Part shown: positions 44,323 through 56,490 of the stretch, piece after piece | How the letters are laid out: each line of letters opens with the position of its first letter | Position numbering within the stretch: position 1 is the first letter of the stretch | NCBI RefSeq assembly: GCF_040869045.1 | Contig: NC_090320.1 | Span: forward strand, 144,048,941-144,112,940 | Source: Eurosta solidaginis | Taxonomy: Eukaryota; Arthropoda; Insecta; Diptera; Tephritidae | DNA: 64,000 nt | Direction of reading: 5' to 3' | Program-made: the position numbers and the translations under genes | Notes under the pieces: model-generated | What the model saw: only the letters and a program-made list of their open reading frames with translations | Told to the model about the DNA's origin: nothing | Database searches by the model: none

Positions 44323-44420
44323 ACTCTCCTCTTCTTCGAAAGTAGGGTAATAGGAAATAGGGGCCCCCCGCGTGGTAGCACAACGGGCCACAACGGCCTA
44401 CGTGAGTCTCCGCTCGGACA

Positions 44421-44590
44421 GCAACAAACTAATTTGCAAATTGTACATTAATTTTGGTTATAGTATATATTATAGTAGAATTTCAGTGCTTTTTGATAAC
44501 AAATTAATTTGAACGAATTTTATGTTTTTTTAAATGTTTTTTGGCAACAAACTAATTTGCAAATTGTACATTAATTTTATGTACATAAAT
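44421..44590. repeat. Minisatellite of Y, unit 2, right part
   Basis: Resumes CAACAAACTAATTTGCAAAT directly after the LINE and continues the array broken at 38633. Confidence 0.65.
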
Positions 44591-44619
44591 AAATGAATTT
44601 CAAAATTTTGTAAGTATTG

Positions 44620-45266
44620 TTATGCTGGTTTATTACTTTCAGAGCCTGATAGAGTTATATCACTTGATGCAACTTTAGATGTAGTGTCGGAATCTTCATT
44701 CCAAGCTAATGGAATCGTCATAAAAATTACCTTATGTTGCTGTTCAGTCGAGTGGTTATCTAGTGAGAAAATATGTGTAAAACCGTTAGAATCATTCATG
44801 CTTTTTAAGGCTAATAATTTCGTTATACTTAAATTACGTGCATACCTGCATTTTGGATTTCGTCATGTTGGTTGTTGAGTTCACTTTGTTTATCTGCACC
44901 TAGGTTTTCGACTGCGCCTGGATTTTCGACTTGGTCGTGTTGTTGAATGTTTATTTCAGTATCTGCACCCGTATTTTGTATGTTGGAAATCTGTGCTTTT
45001 TGGCACCACTCTTCATCTCCTAGTACTATTAGCAGCGCTTTTTCTGTCAAATAGTGTTTTAGAATATCATCGTTACAGATTTCTGTGCCATCATCTTCAA
45101 GTACAATTTTATTTGTTTTAAAACTTTCACTACAAATGTAGCACCAAAAATTTCCACGAAGCACTTCTCTTTCATTTTTTTTGATGATGGCGATGCTCAT
45201 GTACTTTCAGGCTGCTGTAGTTGGTGAAAGTTTTTGAGCATTCACTCTGTACAATTGTACAATTCA
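44620..45266 (-). pseudogene. Zinc-finger gene of element Y, contiguous copy
   Basis: Reading leftward, an acceptor-like AACAG (45269-45267) opens exon 1 (45266-44846): NCTIVQSECSKTF with histidines following, then WCYICSESFKTNKIVLEDDG, HYLTEKALLIVLGDEEWCQK and a Gln/Asn/Glu-rich tail (TEINIQQHDQVENPGAVENL). A donor-like CAG-GTATGC follows at 44845. A second open stretch from 44810 to a stop at 44620 (MNDSNGFTHIFSLDN) could be exon 2, though the intron would be only ~35 bp. One base-run change after RHH shifts the frame in this copy. The product looks like a small nuclear DNA-binding protein of the element. No transposase core is recognised; this may be an accessory protein or the N-terminal exon of a lost transposase. 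Confidence 0.55.
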
Positions 45267-45855
45267 CTGTTTTTTATAATTTTTAAGAAATTATACTTAC
45301 TTTCTTATATTTTCACTATTCACCAACAAATCTCTGCTTTTATAATTTTATAAACTTAATTTTATGAAGAACACAAACACGAAAAAGTAAAACTCGGACG
45401 GACTGCGCTTGTTAGAGATGATGTGTGTAAATTATCACAATTTATCGATATGCATCCATATTTTACATCCCGTTTGTCGGGGAACAATCAATCACATACG
45501 AGAAAGAGTACATGAGCGGTCGACTTCTAAAACAAGTTCAAACATATTGGAAGGGGTATGGAAAGATACATTTCGGACTCGGTATCAATAACCCCGGAGT
45601 GATCCAAGATCATAAGTAGATACTATGATAATTGGATATTCGTGTAAAAGCAATGATACAAATAATAATCAGAATAATAAGACATTTTACTCAGCAAAAA
45701 CTGATTGGGAAATTGGACTGTACATACGGATAGGACAGTTTTCTGGAATACATTTTTTAATCAACTTTAATTGCAGCCCAATTTGATTCCAAAAGTAATC
45801 GGTGTAATTTTGTTTAAATGATTTCAGTTTTTTATTCCGCACTCATAACTATTAA

Positions 45856-46306
45856 TAGTGGAACTCCATAGCACGCGAAGTCGTATGCGTGCGCTTGACA
45901 GATGAGTTGATTACATATATGCTTACTGGATGAACTCCATAGGTACGCGCGTACTCGTACGTATATCTTCGAAAATCCGAAGTTAAGTTGGACAACGAGT
46001 TCCATCGCACCGAAGTTAAATTTTTCTACTTTCATGCATTTGTATGCGCTTAGCACTGTAAATAGCAGCTAGAATCCTCTTACGTATACAGAATTAATTT
46101 GCGGTGAATTTTTGTCATGAAAAAATATTTCGTTTTGAGTGTATATTTTTATTGTTTCTAGCTCGAATTAAAAATTTACCAAATGCAACCGCGCGCAGTT
46201 TCGAACTGTCAAACGCATGTAAAAACTTGTACTATGGAGGTGCTCGATTTTTTGGAACGAAAACGTTTAGAAAGGCGTAGGTACGCGTGTCTATGGAGTT
46301 CCACTA
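45856..46306. mobile_element. Harbinger-like MITE in Y, unit 2
   Basis: Same element and same TAA flanks as 23333-23795. It is 12 bp shorter, because one of two GTAGGTACGCG/GTCTACGCG-like repeats near the right end is lost. Confidence 0.65.
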
Positions 46307-47693
46307 TAATAAGACACTGAATACACAGGAGTGAGTTCGAATTTTACAGTTCTGTCATTGCTTAGGTATAAACTAGGCAATTATTATCGGAATTCACATC
46401 CCAATAATCACCACGTATGAAATCGGTATGCGCCAGTTATACATCGAGATATATAATATCGAGAAAGCAATCTTCCAGTTTTTCGATTCCTGTATTTTCC
46501 AGCGTTGCCATTATGTCTCCGCTAATTACCCAAAAAAACAAAAATTCTCCAATCGGTTTGCAGAAATTATCTTAACCATCAGTATAGGTGGTGACGTCTT
46601 ATTACCGCTCCAAATAGTTCGTATATAGTAAATATTTTTGTGATCAGCACAAATTTTTTACACATACTAGTTCACAAGAATGTACAAACTATATTTGCAT
46701 TCCACAATTCCAAGAAACAGAATCAGTCAGCAAACAGTTAGCAACTACAGCAAGTCATTTCACAACTCGATTCTCTGGCTACTGAGAGGACAAAAATTAA
46801 AGTAAATCTGTGCTTTCTCAGACAGAAGTAGTCAGAAGAATTTTTGTTGGCAAATCCAGGACAACTGTCAAACGATCAGCTGTTGCGTGTTTTGGAAATT
46901 TGAATTTACGTATTTGGAAACAATAAAATACTAAAAAAATGTATAGTGATGAAGAACTATGCGGTTTAGTAATGCATAATAATAATGCATATTTAAAAAT
47001 TTTTGCAGTTGTACATACATATATATGTATGACAGAAGTAACAATTTTACAAGAAATCCATCCCGTACTATTGAGTGTTACTCTCTCGCTCTGAGAGAAT
47101 TCTTACTTTTTTGACAGCTTTCAAGATTTAGTCAGAGAAGTTATGGAATGAAGCTTATATTAGCACTTTTGAATACAAAATTTCATTCAGATTTTCATTT
47201 TGTACTCTATTGCCATAACGGTGGCGAGAGTAGTCCCTTTTCCGTTTTATTAAATTTTATTGCGATGCAGCTATCAAATATGGTTATTTCTCATAATCTG
47301 GCTTCACTGATGCTCTCGACAATCGTTTTCGGTGAAATGCCACAACGAACGCTTTTCGTTTGAAAACGGTACTTCGTCTGAACTTCGGTAATTATGCGCC
47401 ATGCAAGTGTTATTTCGCACATAAGTGATGAAATTACAATATCAGTATGTAATTTTGCATCAGTTAAGTGTAGTTTGTCACAAAAATTATGAAATTACGA
47501 ATTCAGAATATAGTTTTGATCAAAAATGCTAGTAAAATCACTTATAATGCTTATTTTTCCGCTGCAGTGCGTGAAATTTTGTTGAAATCTTTGAATTGAG
47601 CACTTATAGCGTGAATTTAGGGAAAACGTGTATATTTCAACCAAAAATTACAAACATTTTGGTAGCGAATTTAGACGCATATTTTAGTGTGTA

Positions 47694-50235
47694 GGATTTA
47701 TACTTTTTACATTTGGATAGACGAAATTTCATTCATAGAAACTGCGCACCTCACTAATATATGTACAAAAAGATACAAAGCGCACTTTTAAGAACAGGAG
47801 TTGGAAGGCTTAAAATTCGAACTGTTTTTTTTTTTTTTTTGTCAGGATGAAAACCAAAATGTGATCAATTTGTGATCGCTTTATATTTTGTTATTGCTTT
47901 TTCAATAAATCATATTTCACTCATAAGAGGGAGTCGATTTCGAGTCTTCTTTTGATCGCAGAATTGATTAAACAGTTTTTAGTCGTCAAAAGGAGTCGAA
48001 AATGTCTCATTGTGGTGATTTATACTTTAATCAGTCTTCGATATGCTATGTAGGATATTTGTATGTATGTGAAACATTTGTGCTTTCGAATTTAGCGGGG
48101 ATACATAAAGGTTTAGGTCTTTGAAATTCGCATTAGAACACTTTGATAATTGTTCCCAAAGATGGCGCGCTTGTGCACGAAATTGAATTTCGATATTTGG
48201 AAAAATTGTTCGAATTTACAAAAAACTTTTTCTATTAATTATAAACAAATAGAGTAATATTTGTTAACAAAAATAGGCCTATGCACTGCTGCTGATCCAT
48301 AAGAATCGATTCATATAACTTTTTAAGAAAGGGTTTTCTTTCCAACATATTTATAACCAGGAAAAGGCCTCAAACGAAGTGGCGTTGTCAGTTTTCGGTG
48401 CCATTTTTTAGCAACCTGTCTTTCGTTAAGGAACAGTGTGCTTATTGAATAATACTTAAGCCAATACTCAATAACGGTACACTGTAAGAAATGGAGCTAG
48501 TAAAATCAACAAATCGGTTCTGTTGTTCTTGACTTTACGGAGATTCGGTGAAATTGATATAATTATGGTTAATTGGACCGAGTTCTTTGTCAAGCGAACA
48601 AATTAGTTTAGCCATTTCAACAAAAGAGAAATTGTCGCTCTTAAGCTTACAAAATTCTGTAAAATTGACATATTTCTAATCAATCTAACTGATTTTTCTG
48701 TTAACAAATCTGATCTCACTGGTCATTTCAACAGCGAACAACAGTCAATGCATGAGCAAATTTCAAAGAGAATTTTACGCTCACTGCGCTCTCTTTTTGT
48801 ACTTCTGACGATGGTGCCAGTTGTTAAAAAAAAAAACACCAAAATAAGAAAATAAGAAAACCACCAAATCGAAAAAACACACAAATTTGGAAAGCAACAA
48901 ACAACTAGTTTTTCAGTTAACAATACAAAAAGAAAAAAACCCTTTTTTGAATTTACTGCGCTTGACACTGCAACAAATTATGCCATACCGGGACCCCTAT
49001 TTATCGGGTACAATTTTGCAACTTCTCCTCCAAGCGAAATGCAAAATTCCGTCCTCTTATTGCAAAAGTTTTGTTTCGTTTCAAAGAACAGGATTTTTCC
49101 AATGTTAGTAAAATTTTTTTCAAGTTTTTACGAATTTTCACTCACGCGAACGAATCTAATAAGATAATAAAAAAATCGTTTTTTGATGTTGATGTTTCCG
49201 ACAGCATAAAAGTTTGAGTTTTTTTGATTTATTTCAAAATACAGTGTTACGAGAATTAAACTTGCCGAATTACATGTAAAGTTACTCCAGTGGTGAACTA
49301 CCTTCCAGCGATTTCATTCTTTACTTTTCTATAACTTACAAGATCTCTATTTAGAATGTTATGTGAACAAGTTTTGTTCGAAACAATCGAGTGTGGCAAC
49401 TCTACATGCTAGAGAAGAAATTGAGATTGAGCTGCAACTGAAAGAATTGAGAATCAGGTTCGTTTCTATTTGAAAAGTGAAGTGACGTGCGGCGAAGTTC
49501 AAAACTATAAATTAAATAAATTATAAGAAATAAAATTTGGTGAAAGTGCGTTTAATAAAACAAAGTAATAAAGTGTATGTATAATGTTTAATGTATGCCA
49601 ACATTATGGATGTATGCCCAATTGAAGTTTGGTTAGTAATTACATACATATGTATGTACATATTTACTTATTTCACCGATTTTTGTTTTATAGCGCTTTC
49701 TTTTCTGAAATAAATTTTCGCCTAAGTAAATGGTAAAGCCTTAATAGAGTTACTTCTACCCCAGAAAATTTTCAACATTTATAGTACATGCAAAGAACAT
49801 AAATGGCTACTCCATGTATTAGCTCATTTACTAGCTGTCAATGATAATAAAAGTTCTTTAGCAATCATTTCCTTCATTTTAATTTTCTTCGCTAAAAATT
49901 TGTGAAGTTACGAAAATAAATTGTCACGATCAGCTGTTTTAGCAGAGTTGCACTGCCACACCGCCATTTTATGCAGGGTAAAAGTGTAACGCTTTTACGT
50001 TGCGAGCAGGGAACAAATTTCAGAAAAGAACGAAATACCCCGTAAAGGCGTTACCTGCTTTTTAGAATAGAGATAATATATTTACAACCCTTGCGCGGCG
50101 TACAAAAAGCGTAAAGAAATCGCTATTACATTCAAAGAAGACGGAAAGATTTTATTATCAAATGTGCGTACACAAATATAAATATAATTACAATATAACA
50201 ATATGGTGAAAATTTTGGGAAAAAAAGTTGAAATA
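47694..50235. repeat. X block, unit 2 (complete right end)
   Basis: Noncoding; homologous to 25183-27495 but continues past GGGAACAAA for ~230 bp more, like unit 0, to AAGTTCTT (50236-50243). Confidence 0.75.
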
Positions 50236-50243
50236 AAGTTCTT

Positions 50244-52118
50244 ATTTAATGGTAATTTCCGATCAGTTTTATTAATTTATATGTAGTTTTTCAGCTTTAC
50301 TGATCTATTAGGGTCAAGTGCAAATAAAATGTGATTTATTCCACCATTTAGCCCAACGTTTCGATAATTATCCTTATCTTCTTCACGGCCGGTCTATATT
50401 TGTTTATAACAAAATACAAAAGACAAAAACAACATTAGAAATAAAATTACACGATCTAAATTACATAGTTTCAAACAAATTTTTGCACAATTATAAATTT
50501 GAATTTTACATGAAATATTACTTCACAAACAATTATTTATATTCACTCACATTGGTATTTAAAAAACGATTTTATTATTACTTTACAAAAAAATTAAATG
50601 CTACCATCACTATATGGTAAACTTGTCAAACTAAAACTAATTATCTGTGTCATAGCCATAATAAGTAAGTCGCGGCTATGTCTTATGTATCTTCTTTCTT
50701 GTTCATTGGCTTTTCTCTGTTTTGCATTATTCTTAGGCTCTCGAGTGTGTACCTTGTTCTTTCTCTCGTTTCTTTGTCTATTATTTTTGTTGTTGTGAAA
50801 TCCACTGTGTGTTTGTGGTTTACCGCGTGCTGTGATAACGCCGTGCTGTGTTTTTCTTTGTTGATATCGGCTTGGTGCTCTGCAAGTCGTGTGTTTAGCG
50901 CCCTCTTCGTAGTGCCAATATATATTTTGTTGCAATGTTCAGTTTCATTTCCTTTGCACTCTATTTGGTATAACACGTTACTTTGTTGTTGTATGTCGAT
51001 CGGGCTTTTTGTTTTTGTAAAGAATGTTGATAGAGTGTGGTTAGATTTGTAAGCTAGTGTTACTTTTGGGTTTTTTGTTATGTGTTGTGCTAGGTTTTCT
51101 GAGAGCCTGGGAATATAGGTCGTACTAAAATATTGTTTTGGCTCATTCGGCGACTCTTTCGTTGTGGTTTGTGTGGGAATATTTATTAATTCTTGTTGTT
51201 TACGGTCAATTAGATTACATATTAATTTATTGGGATAATTATAACTTCTTAGCGTCATTTTGATTTTTTCTATATTAACGTTATGAAAACATTGATTGCT
51301 GATGGTCAGTACTTTATGTATAAAATATTTGGCGGTATTTAATTTATACTTAAAGGGTTGTGATGAAAAGAAATTTATTAGGCGACCAGACGATGTAGGT
51401 TTTGTGTACCAGTCAAGTATAATTTTATTGTTAGCTCTATATATGCGGGTGCCTAAGAAGGGGATGTTGTTGTTTTTTTCCATTTCAATGGTAAATTGCA
51501 GTCTATTGTGGTATTTATTCAGTGTACTTAAGATAATTTCCGTGTCGCTTCGTTTTATTATTGCAAATACGTCGTCTACGTATTTGACAAGAAATTTGAT
51601 ACCAGTGTTTTGTTGTTGGTTCAGCTCAGAGTACATTTTGTGTATAAGGTCGTCCATCACAATGGCGGCTATGGTGGGGGAAAGTGGGTTACCCATCGGC
51701 ATTCCAAATGTTTGTTGGTAAATATTGTTATTGTACATGAAATAGTTATTTTCTTTTAAGCAGAACTCTAATATGGATAAAAATTTGTTTTTCGGTATGT
51801 TTGTGTGTTGTTGGACTTTTTCCCATTTTTTCATGACTATCTTTATTGCTAAAGCCGTCGGTATGTTGGTGAAGAGCGAGACGACATCGAACGATACTAA
51901 CACATCATCATTGTATACATTTACATCAGCTAATCTATTTTTCAAGTCAAATGAATTTTTAATGTTGTAGTCTTCTGATATTAGTGGCGTCAAGATTTTT
52001 CTTAAATATATGGACAATTCATAACATGGAACATTTATAGAAGACGAAATTGGACGTAAGGGGCATTCGGGTTTGTGGATTTTGGGTAAACCATAAAGTC
52101 TCGGTGCGGTTGCTGCCG
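50244..52118 (-). pseudogene. Penelope-like element, unit 2 minus-strand copy with longest intact ORF
   Basis: The frame is open from 52118 (truncated there by the head-to-head junction) to 50683, with 444 residues after the first Met. It shows RT motif A SFDVVSLFTNIPTALAI, motif B FGMPMGNPLSPTIAAIVMDD and catalytic KYVDDVFAII (intact YVDD), then PFLGTRIYRANNKIILDWYT, and a GIY-YIG nuclease (KIYIGTTKRALNTRLAEHQ). The N-terminal RT part is missing. The 3' region ends at AAGTTCTT (50236-50243), and this 3' end is ~30 bp longer than that of the plus-strand partner. Coding looks preserved, but without its 5' part it is probably not autonomous. Confidence 0.88.
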
Positions 52119-53158
52119 ATACATAAAGTACTGACCATCAGCAATCAATGTTTTCATAACGCTAATATAGAAAAAATCAAAATGACGCTAAGAAGTAACA
52201 ATTATCCCAATAAATTAATATGTAATCTAATTGACCGTAAACAACAAGAATTAATAAATATTCCCACACAAACCACAACGAAAGAGTCGCCGAATGAGCC
52301 AAAACAATATTTTAGTACGACCTATATTCCCAGGCTCTCAGAAAATCTAGCACAACACATAACAAAAAACCCAAAAGTAACACTGGTTTACAAATCTAAC
52401 CACACTATCAACATTCTTTACAAAAACAAAAATCCCGATCGACATACAACAACAAAGTAACGTGGTATACCAAATAGGGTGCACAGGAAATGAAACTGAA
52501 CATTGCAACAAAATATATATTGGCACTACGAAGAGGGCGCTAAACACACGACTTGCAGAGCACCAAGCCGATATCAACAAAGAAAAACACAGCACGGCGT
52601 TATCACAGCACGCGATAAACAACAAACACACAGTAAATTTCACAAGAACAAAAATAATAGACAAAGATACGAGAGAAATAACAAGGTACACACTCGAGAG
52701 CCTAAGAATAATGCAAAAAGAGAAAAGGCAATGTACAAGAAAGAAGATACACAAGACATAGCCGCGACTTACTTATTATGCCTATGACACAGATAATTAG
52801 TTTTAGTTTGACAAGTTTACCATATAGTGATGGTAGCATTTAATTTTTTTGTAAAGTAATAATAAAATCGTTTTTTAAATACCAATGTGAGTGAATATAA
52901 ATAATTGTTTGTGAAGTAATATTTCATGTAAAATTCAAATTTATAATTGTGCAAAACTTTGTTTGAAACTATGTAATTTAGATCGTGTAATTTTATTTCT
53001 AATGTTGTTTTTGTCTTTTGTATTTTGTTATAAACAAATATAGACCGCCCCTGAAGAAGATAAGGATAATTATCGAAACGTTGGGCTAAATGGTGGAATA
53101 AATCACATTTTATTTGCACTTGACCCTAATAGATCAGTAAAGCTGAAAAACTACATAT
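52119..53158 (+). pseudogene. Penelope-like element, unit 2 plus-strand partial copy
   Basis: It begins abruptly at ATACATAAAGTACTGACC, head to head with the minus copy. It holds the end of the RT (about 52110-52460) and the GIY-YIG nuclease in the next frame (52462-52761: KIYIGTTKRALNTRLAEHQ). A deletion near 52405 shifts the frame. The 3' region with the hammerhead-like core (53051-53078) follows. The pair 50244-53158 is bracketed by AAGTTCTT (50236-50243 and 53159-53166), present once at the empty site 17504-17511. Confidence 0.85.
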
Positions 53159-54117
53159 AAGTTCTTGAGACCGACGCCAATGTAATTTAACAAACAATGC
53201 ATTGCCCTTATTTTCGCTAGAGCATGTACTAACGCGTGCGTGAATATGTACATATGTTGCAAATATCTATGTAGCAAGCATGCGTATTTATGTATTCGCA
53301 TATTTACGTATATATGTATATGGCAATATACTTTCGTATAAAGCTGTAGGTGGTAATTCGGAACAAGTTTTGTTTATTTGAATTTAAGTTATTACTATTT
53401 TTATTAATATTACAAATATAGCTGTTGGGGCATAGATTGGCAACCACTGCATTTTTTGAACATATGTTTTTTACATACCTCACTACTATTTAATTATATG
53501 CCTAAGCTATTCAAGGCCACAATAACACAAGTCATTCACACAATCGTTTCTACATGCATTGTTTACATTGATTTGCTGACCTATTTTCGTTTGCTGCTAA
53601 TGCACCATTGCATTGCATACAAATTTACATACATACTCTCACTATAGTTAATCGCTCATATTTGTTGTTTGTACACTTGCTAATATCACATTAAACAAGG
53701 GCAAAGCATATAAGAATGCTGCGATCTAACTTTTTGCTAATTGCTTTTCTATAACATATGTATGTTGAGATGTATGAATTATACAAATAGCTTTAACCCA
53801 TCTTCGGCCGCAGCATGATCCCGTTATAATTTTTTGTTCCCCTTTAAAGGAAGGGCTTTTAGGACCATAATCAAGACAAATTTCAAATATAAAAAGATTC
53901 TGACCAGCCGTTTGCTTTTTGTGGACTGGTCGAAAAATCGACCACTGGCCAAAAACCGTCAAGTATGTAAAAAAAACTAATTGCTTCATGACAAAAAATG
54001 TTGCTCTCAAACTTGAGTAATTTGTTTTTATTTCAAAGAAAAGTGCTTACTATTGAAATGTTATACATTCTTATACATATACATACATATTTTATAAACA
54101 TTGATAGAGACGTCAAT

Positions 54118-55979
54118 TTACAAATTTTTATGATATTCATCAAAGCATTTAGCATGTAAGTAAATACTGCATTTTTTGCAAGTAAAAATAGTATGTTTCT
54201 TGCATAATTTACAGAGCCGATATTTTTTTTCAAGACTTTTTATTACAGAATGTATCCTTTCGTTGCTCCGAGGAAGGTTCGACGGCTGATTTAAGTCTCC
54301 GCCTTCATGACCACGTCTGCCTTCTTCTTCATTGCCAAAAGTCAACAATTTTGTTGTGACTTCAGAACGAAAATTAATTTGCGAAAGTGGGGTTGTCTTT
54401 TGGATTTTTGCAATCATACAATGCAGCTTCCACGCACTGCGTTACCAATACGGTTTGTCCATAGTGGCCATCACCACTTCTTTCCTCGAATACAAATACG
54501 ATAATTTGCTACAGCATTCATGGAGATCTACACCACCCATACCCTTATTATATTCTTGAATAACTTTTGGCTGCGATATAGTAATAGTTTTTGTTTTGTT
54601 TACGCCAATATCTTTTAGCAGAAACAATTGACACTCGAGGAGTTATTGGTTATAACATTGACAAGAGCATTGTCGTTCCACCGGGTAGTCAATATTTCTT
54701 GATTACTATCGAGTCGCTGGTCAAATGCCCCGCGCTTGTCTTTTTTAAACATCTTAGCGGTGGTTTTCCCATTCTATTTTCGCGTATAGTGCCAGTTGCA
54801 AAGAATCGACGCTCATTCAAAAGACACATAAGGTGATAAGAAGAAAAAAAATTATCGAAGAAAATAATGTGGCACTCAGGGTCAGATACGTTAGAAAGCA
54901 AATCTAAGACAGTTTGCGCGCCTAGACCTATATCCAGATTGTGAGGAATTGCTGCGCCGCCGTAAAATGAGCTGGAATATAAATATCCACTTTCTGAGCA
55001 TAAACACCATGACTTAAATCCAAACCTGATCGGCTTTCCTTTAATAAACATCTTACAAGAGTGGCGACCAAAGTACGGAATCATCTGTTCGTCTCCAAAT
55101 TGCATAAATCTTTCGTTGAGAGCATCGGTAATAGGGCAAACCTTTGCAAATTGATCTGCTGTATTTAAATTGTTGTTATTTGAGAGATGAAGGAACTGTT
55201 TAATTTTTTTAAAGCGATTACGGCTAATCGCTTGTTTCACTATCGGAATCCCCATGTCAGGTCGAACAGACCAATAATGTTCAATGTGAGGCAAAGTATG
55301 GTACCCCGAAAGATACAAAATACCAATAAATTTATGTATTTCTAATGGAGTGACGTCAATTGAAGTATTGTGTTGATTGGCATATTCATTTGTAAAATTT
55401 GTAATCTCATCGATAACTTGTTCATCAAAAAACAATGCAAATAGATCATAGGGAGATTTAGAGCCTGCAAAAAAGGAGATGAAATATACGTCCCAAAATA
55501 ATAGATAGTAACGTTTTTGACAAAGTGAGACGGTTCTTACCAATTTCAGCAAAAATATCTTCCATTTTGTGACTTTCTACATTTATTGGCCTTCTTGTGT
55601 ATTGAAAATTTCTAGGCTTTCGCCAAACCGGAAGACCAAAATCTGATTTTTTCTTAAATCCGCCACATGCATTGGATGTTGATGGATTTTCTGCGTCACC
55701 CAGATCGTTACCTGCATTTGGAATATTCGCTGCTTCTGAGTAGTGTAGCTCAACTGTGCCTCCTATTTCATTTAGGTAATCGTTATTGTCGTCGTCAATA
55801 TTTATCAGGTCATCATCCAAGTCTTCTTCGTCCGTCATGCACTCCACATCAGGCGGTGGAATGTATACAATGTCGACCTCCTTTGCGTTCGATATAGCTT
55901 GATCCTCCTCATCGTCTGAACATGGCTCATTTAATATGGCCATAATTTCACTAATTTTTATTGATTTACGAACCGGCAT
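54118..55979 (-). pseudogene. piggyBac-like transposase, unit 3 copy
   Basis: Exon 1 is 55979-55541, the intron 55540-55465 (76 bp, GT-AG), and exon 2 starts at 55464 and joins in frame (EIG-SKSPYDLF). It shares with unit 1 the deletion before DEQMIPYFGRHSC and the frame break after PLRCLKK. It keeps the 3' end best: one frame runs from MIAKIQKTTPLSQ to YRLCKLCKKHTIFTCKKCS and HAKCFDEYHKNL, a Cys/His-rich C-terminal zinc domain of piggyBac type, ending at 54118. A piece with GMGGVDLHE (third catalytic region) is near 54520-54550 in another frame. Confidence 0.87.
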
Positions 55980-56016
55980 TGTATTCGCCTATTGACCGCA
56001 CAATTTTAAAAAATGA

Positions 56017-56490
56017 ACTGACCAAAGGAAAACTGCTCAAGGTCATTGGTCTCGGTATCCTTTTTGCTTCTTTTAAACGAAAATTAGTTCAGAATAGAAC
56101 CATATGTATATGTATTATTGCACAGCCTTGTAACACTATTAAGCACACAAAACAAACAACAAGCATTTTAAGTGTACAGTGTAATGTTCGGTTTCACCCG
56201 AACATAGACTTCCTTACTTCCAAAAAAGCCCCGGGCGCAAGAAAACTTCACTACGCCACTGAACTCTGGTTATTCGTACCTTTGGACACTTACGCGCATA
56301 TAACTTTTAACCTTTTTTCAGCTTTTGTCAAACTGTGGTGCTATTTGTATACTCTATTTGACTATGCTAACCCTGAATCGCATCAAAACTGGAAATTCAT
56401 TAAATATGAATTCCAAAATTTGGCCCTTTGTTGTATAAGTTTAAATCACACTTTCCGGACTAATATGACTAACTTACGTAGTTATCACTA
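56017..56490. repeat. R block, unit 3
   Basis: As in unit 1, with hairpin at about 56184-56205; ends at the Y target TA (56489-56490). Confidence 0.7.

Larger units (their letters stand above)
38634..44420 (+). mobile_element. LOA/I-like LINE, nearly full length
   Basis: A GC-rich 5.8-kb insert in AT-rich Y: a 450-bp 5' region, ORF1, ORF2 (endonuclease, RT, RNase H, zinc motif) and a short 3' region ending near CTCGGACAG. No poly-A tail or target duplication is visible. About 40 bp of the Y minisatellite are missing at the site. Confidence 0.85.
37627..47691. mobile_element. DNA element Y, unit 2 copy (uninverted form, split by a LINE)
   Basis: The ends CACTCTTAGACATT and TTTTAGTGTG are flanked by TA (37625-37626 and 47692-47693). 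Removing the LINE (38634-44420) leaves about 4.28 kb. The segment inverted in units 1 and 3 is here in the orientation that keeps the zinc-finger exon continuous, so this is the ancestral layout. Confidence 0.75.
34269..53158. repeat. Macro-repeat unit 2
   Basis: Same order as unit 1, starting AAGTTCTTGAGACCGACGCC. It differs by the uninverted Y, a LOA/I-like LINE in Y, a complete X end, and a head-to-head Penelope pair. Without the LINE it is about 13.1 kb. Confidence 0.85.
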
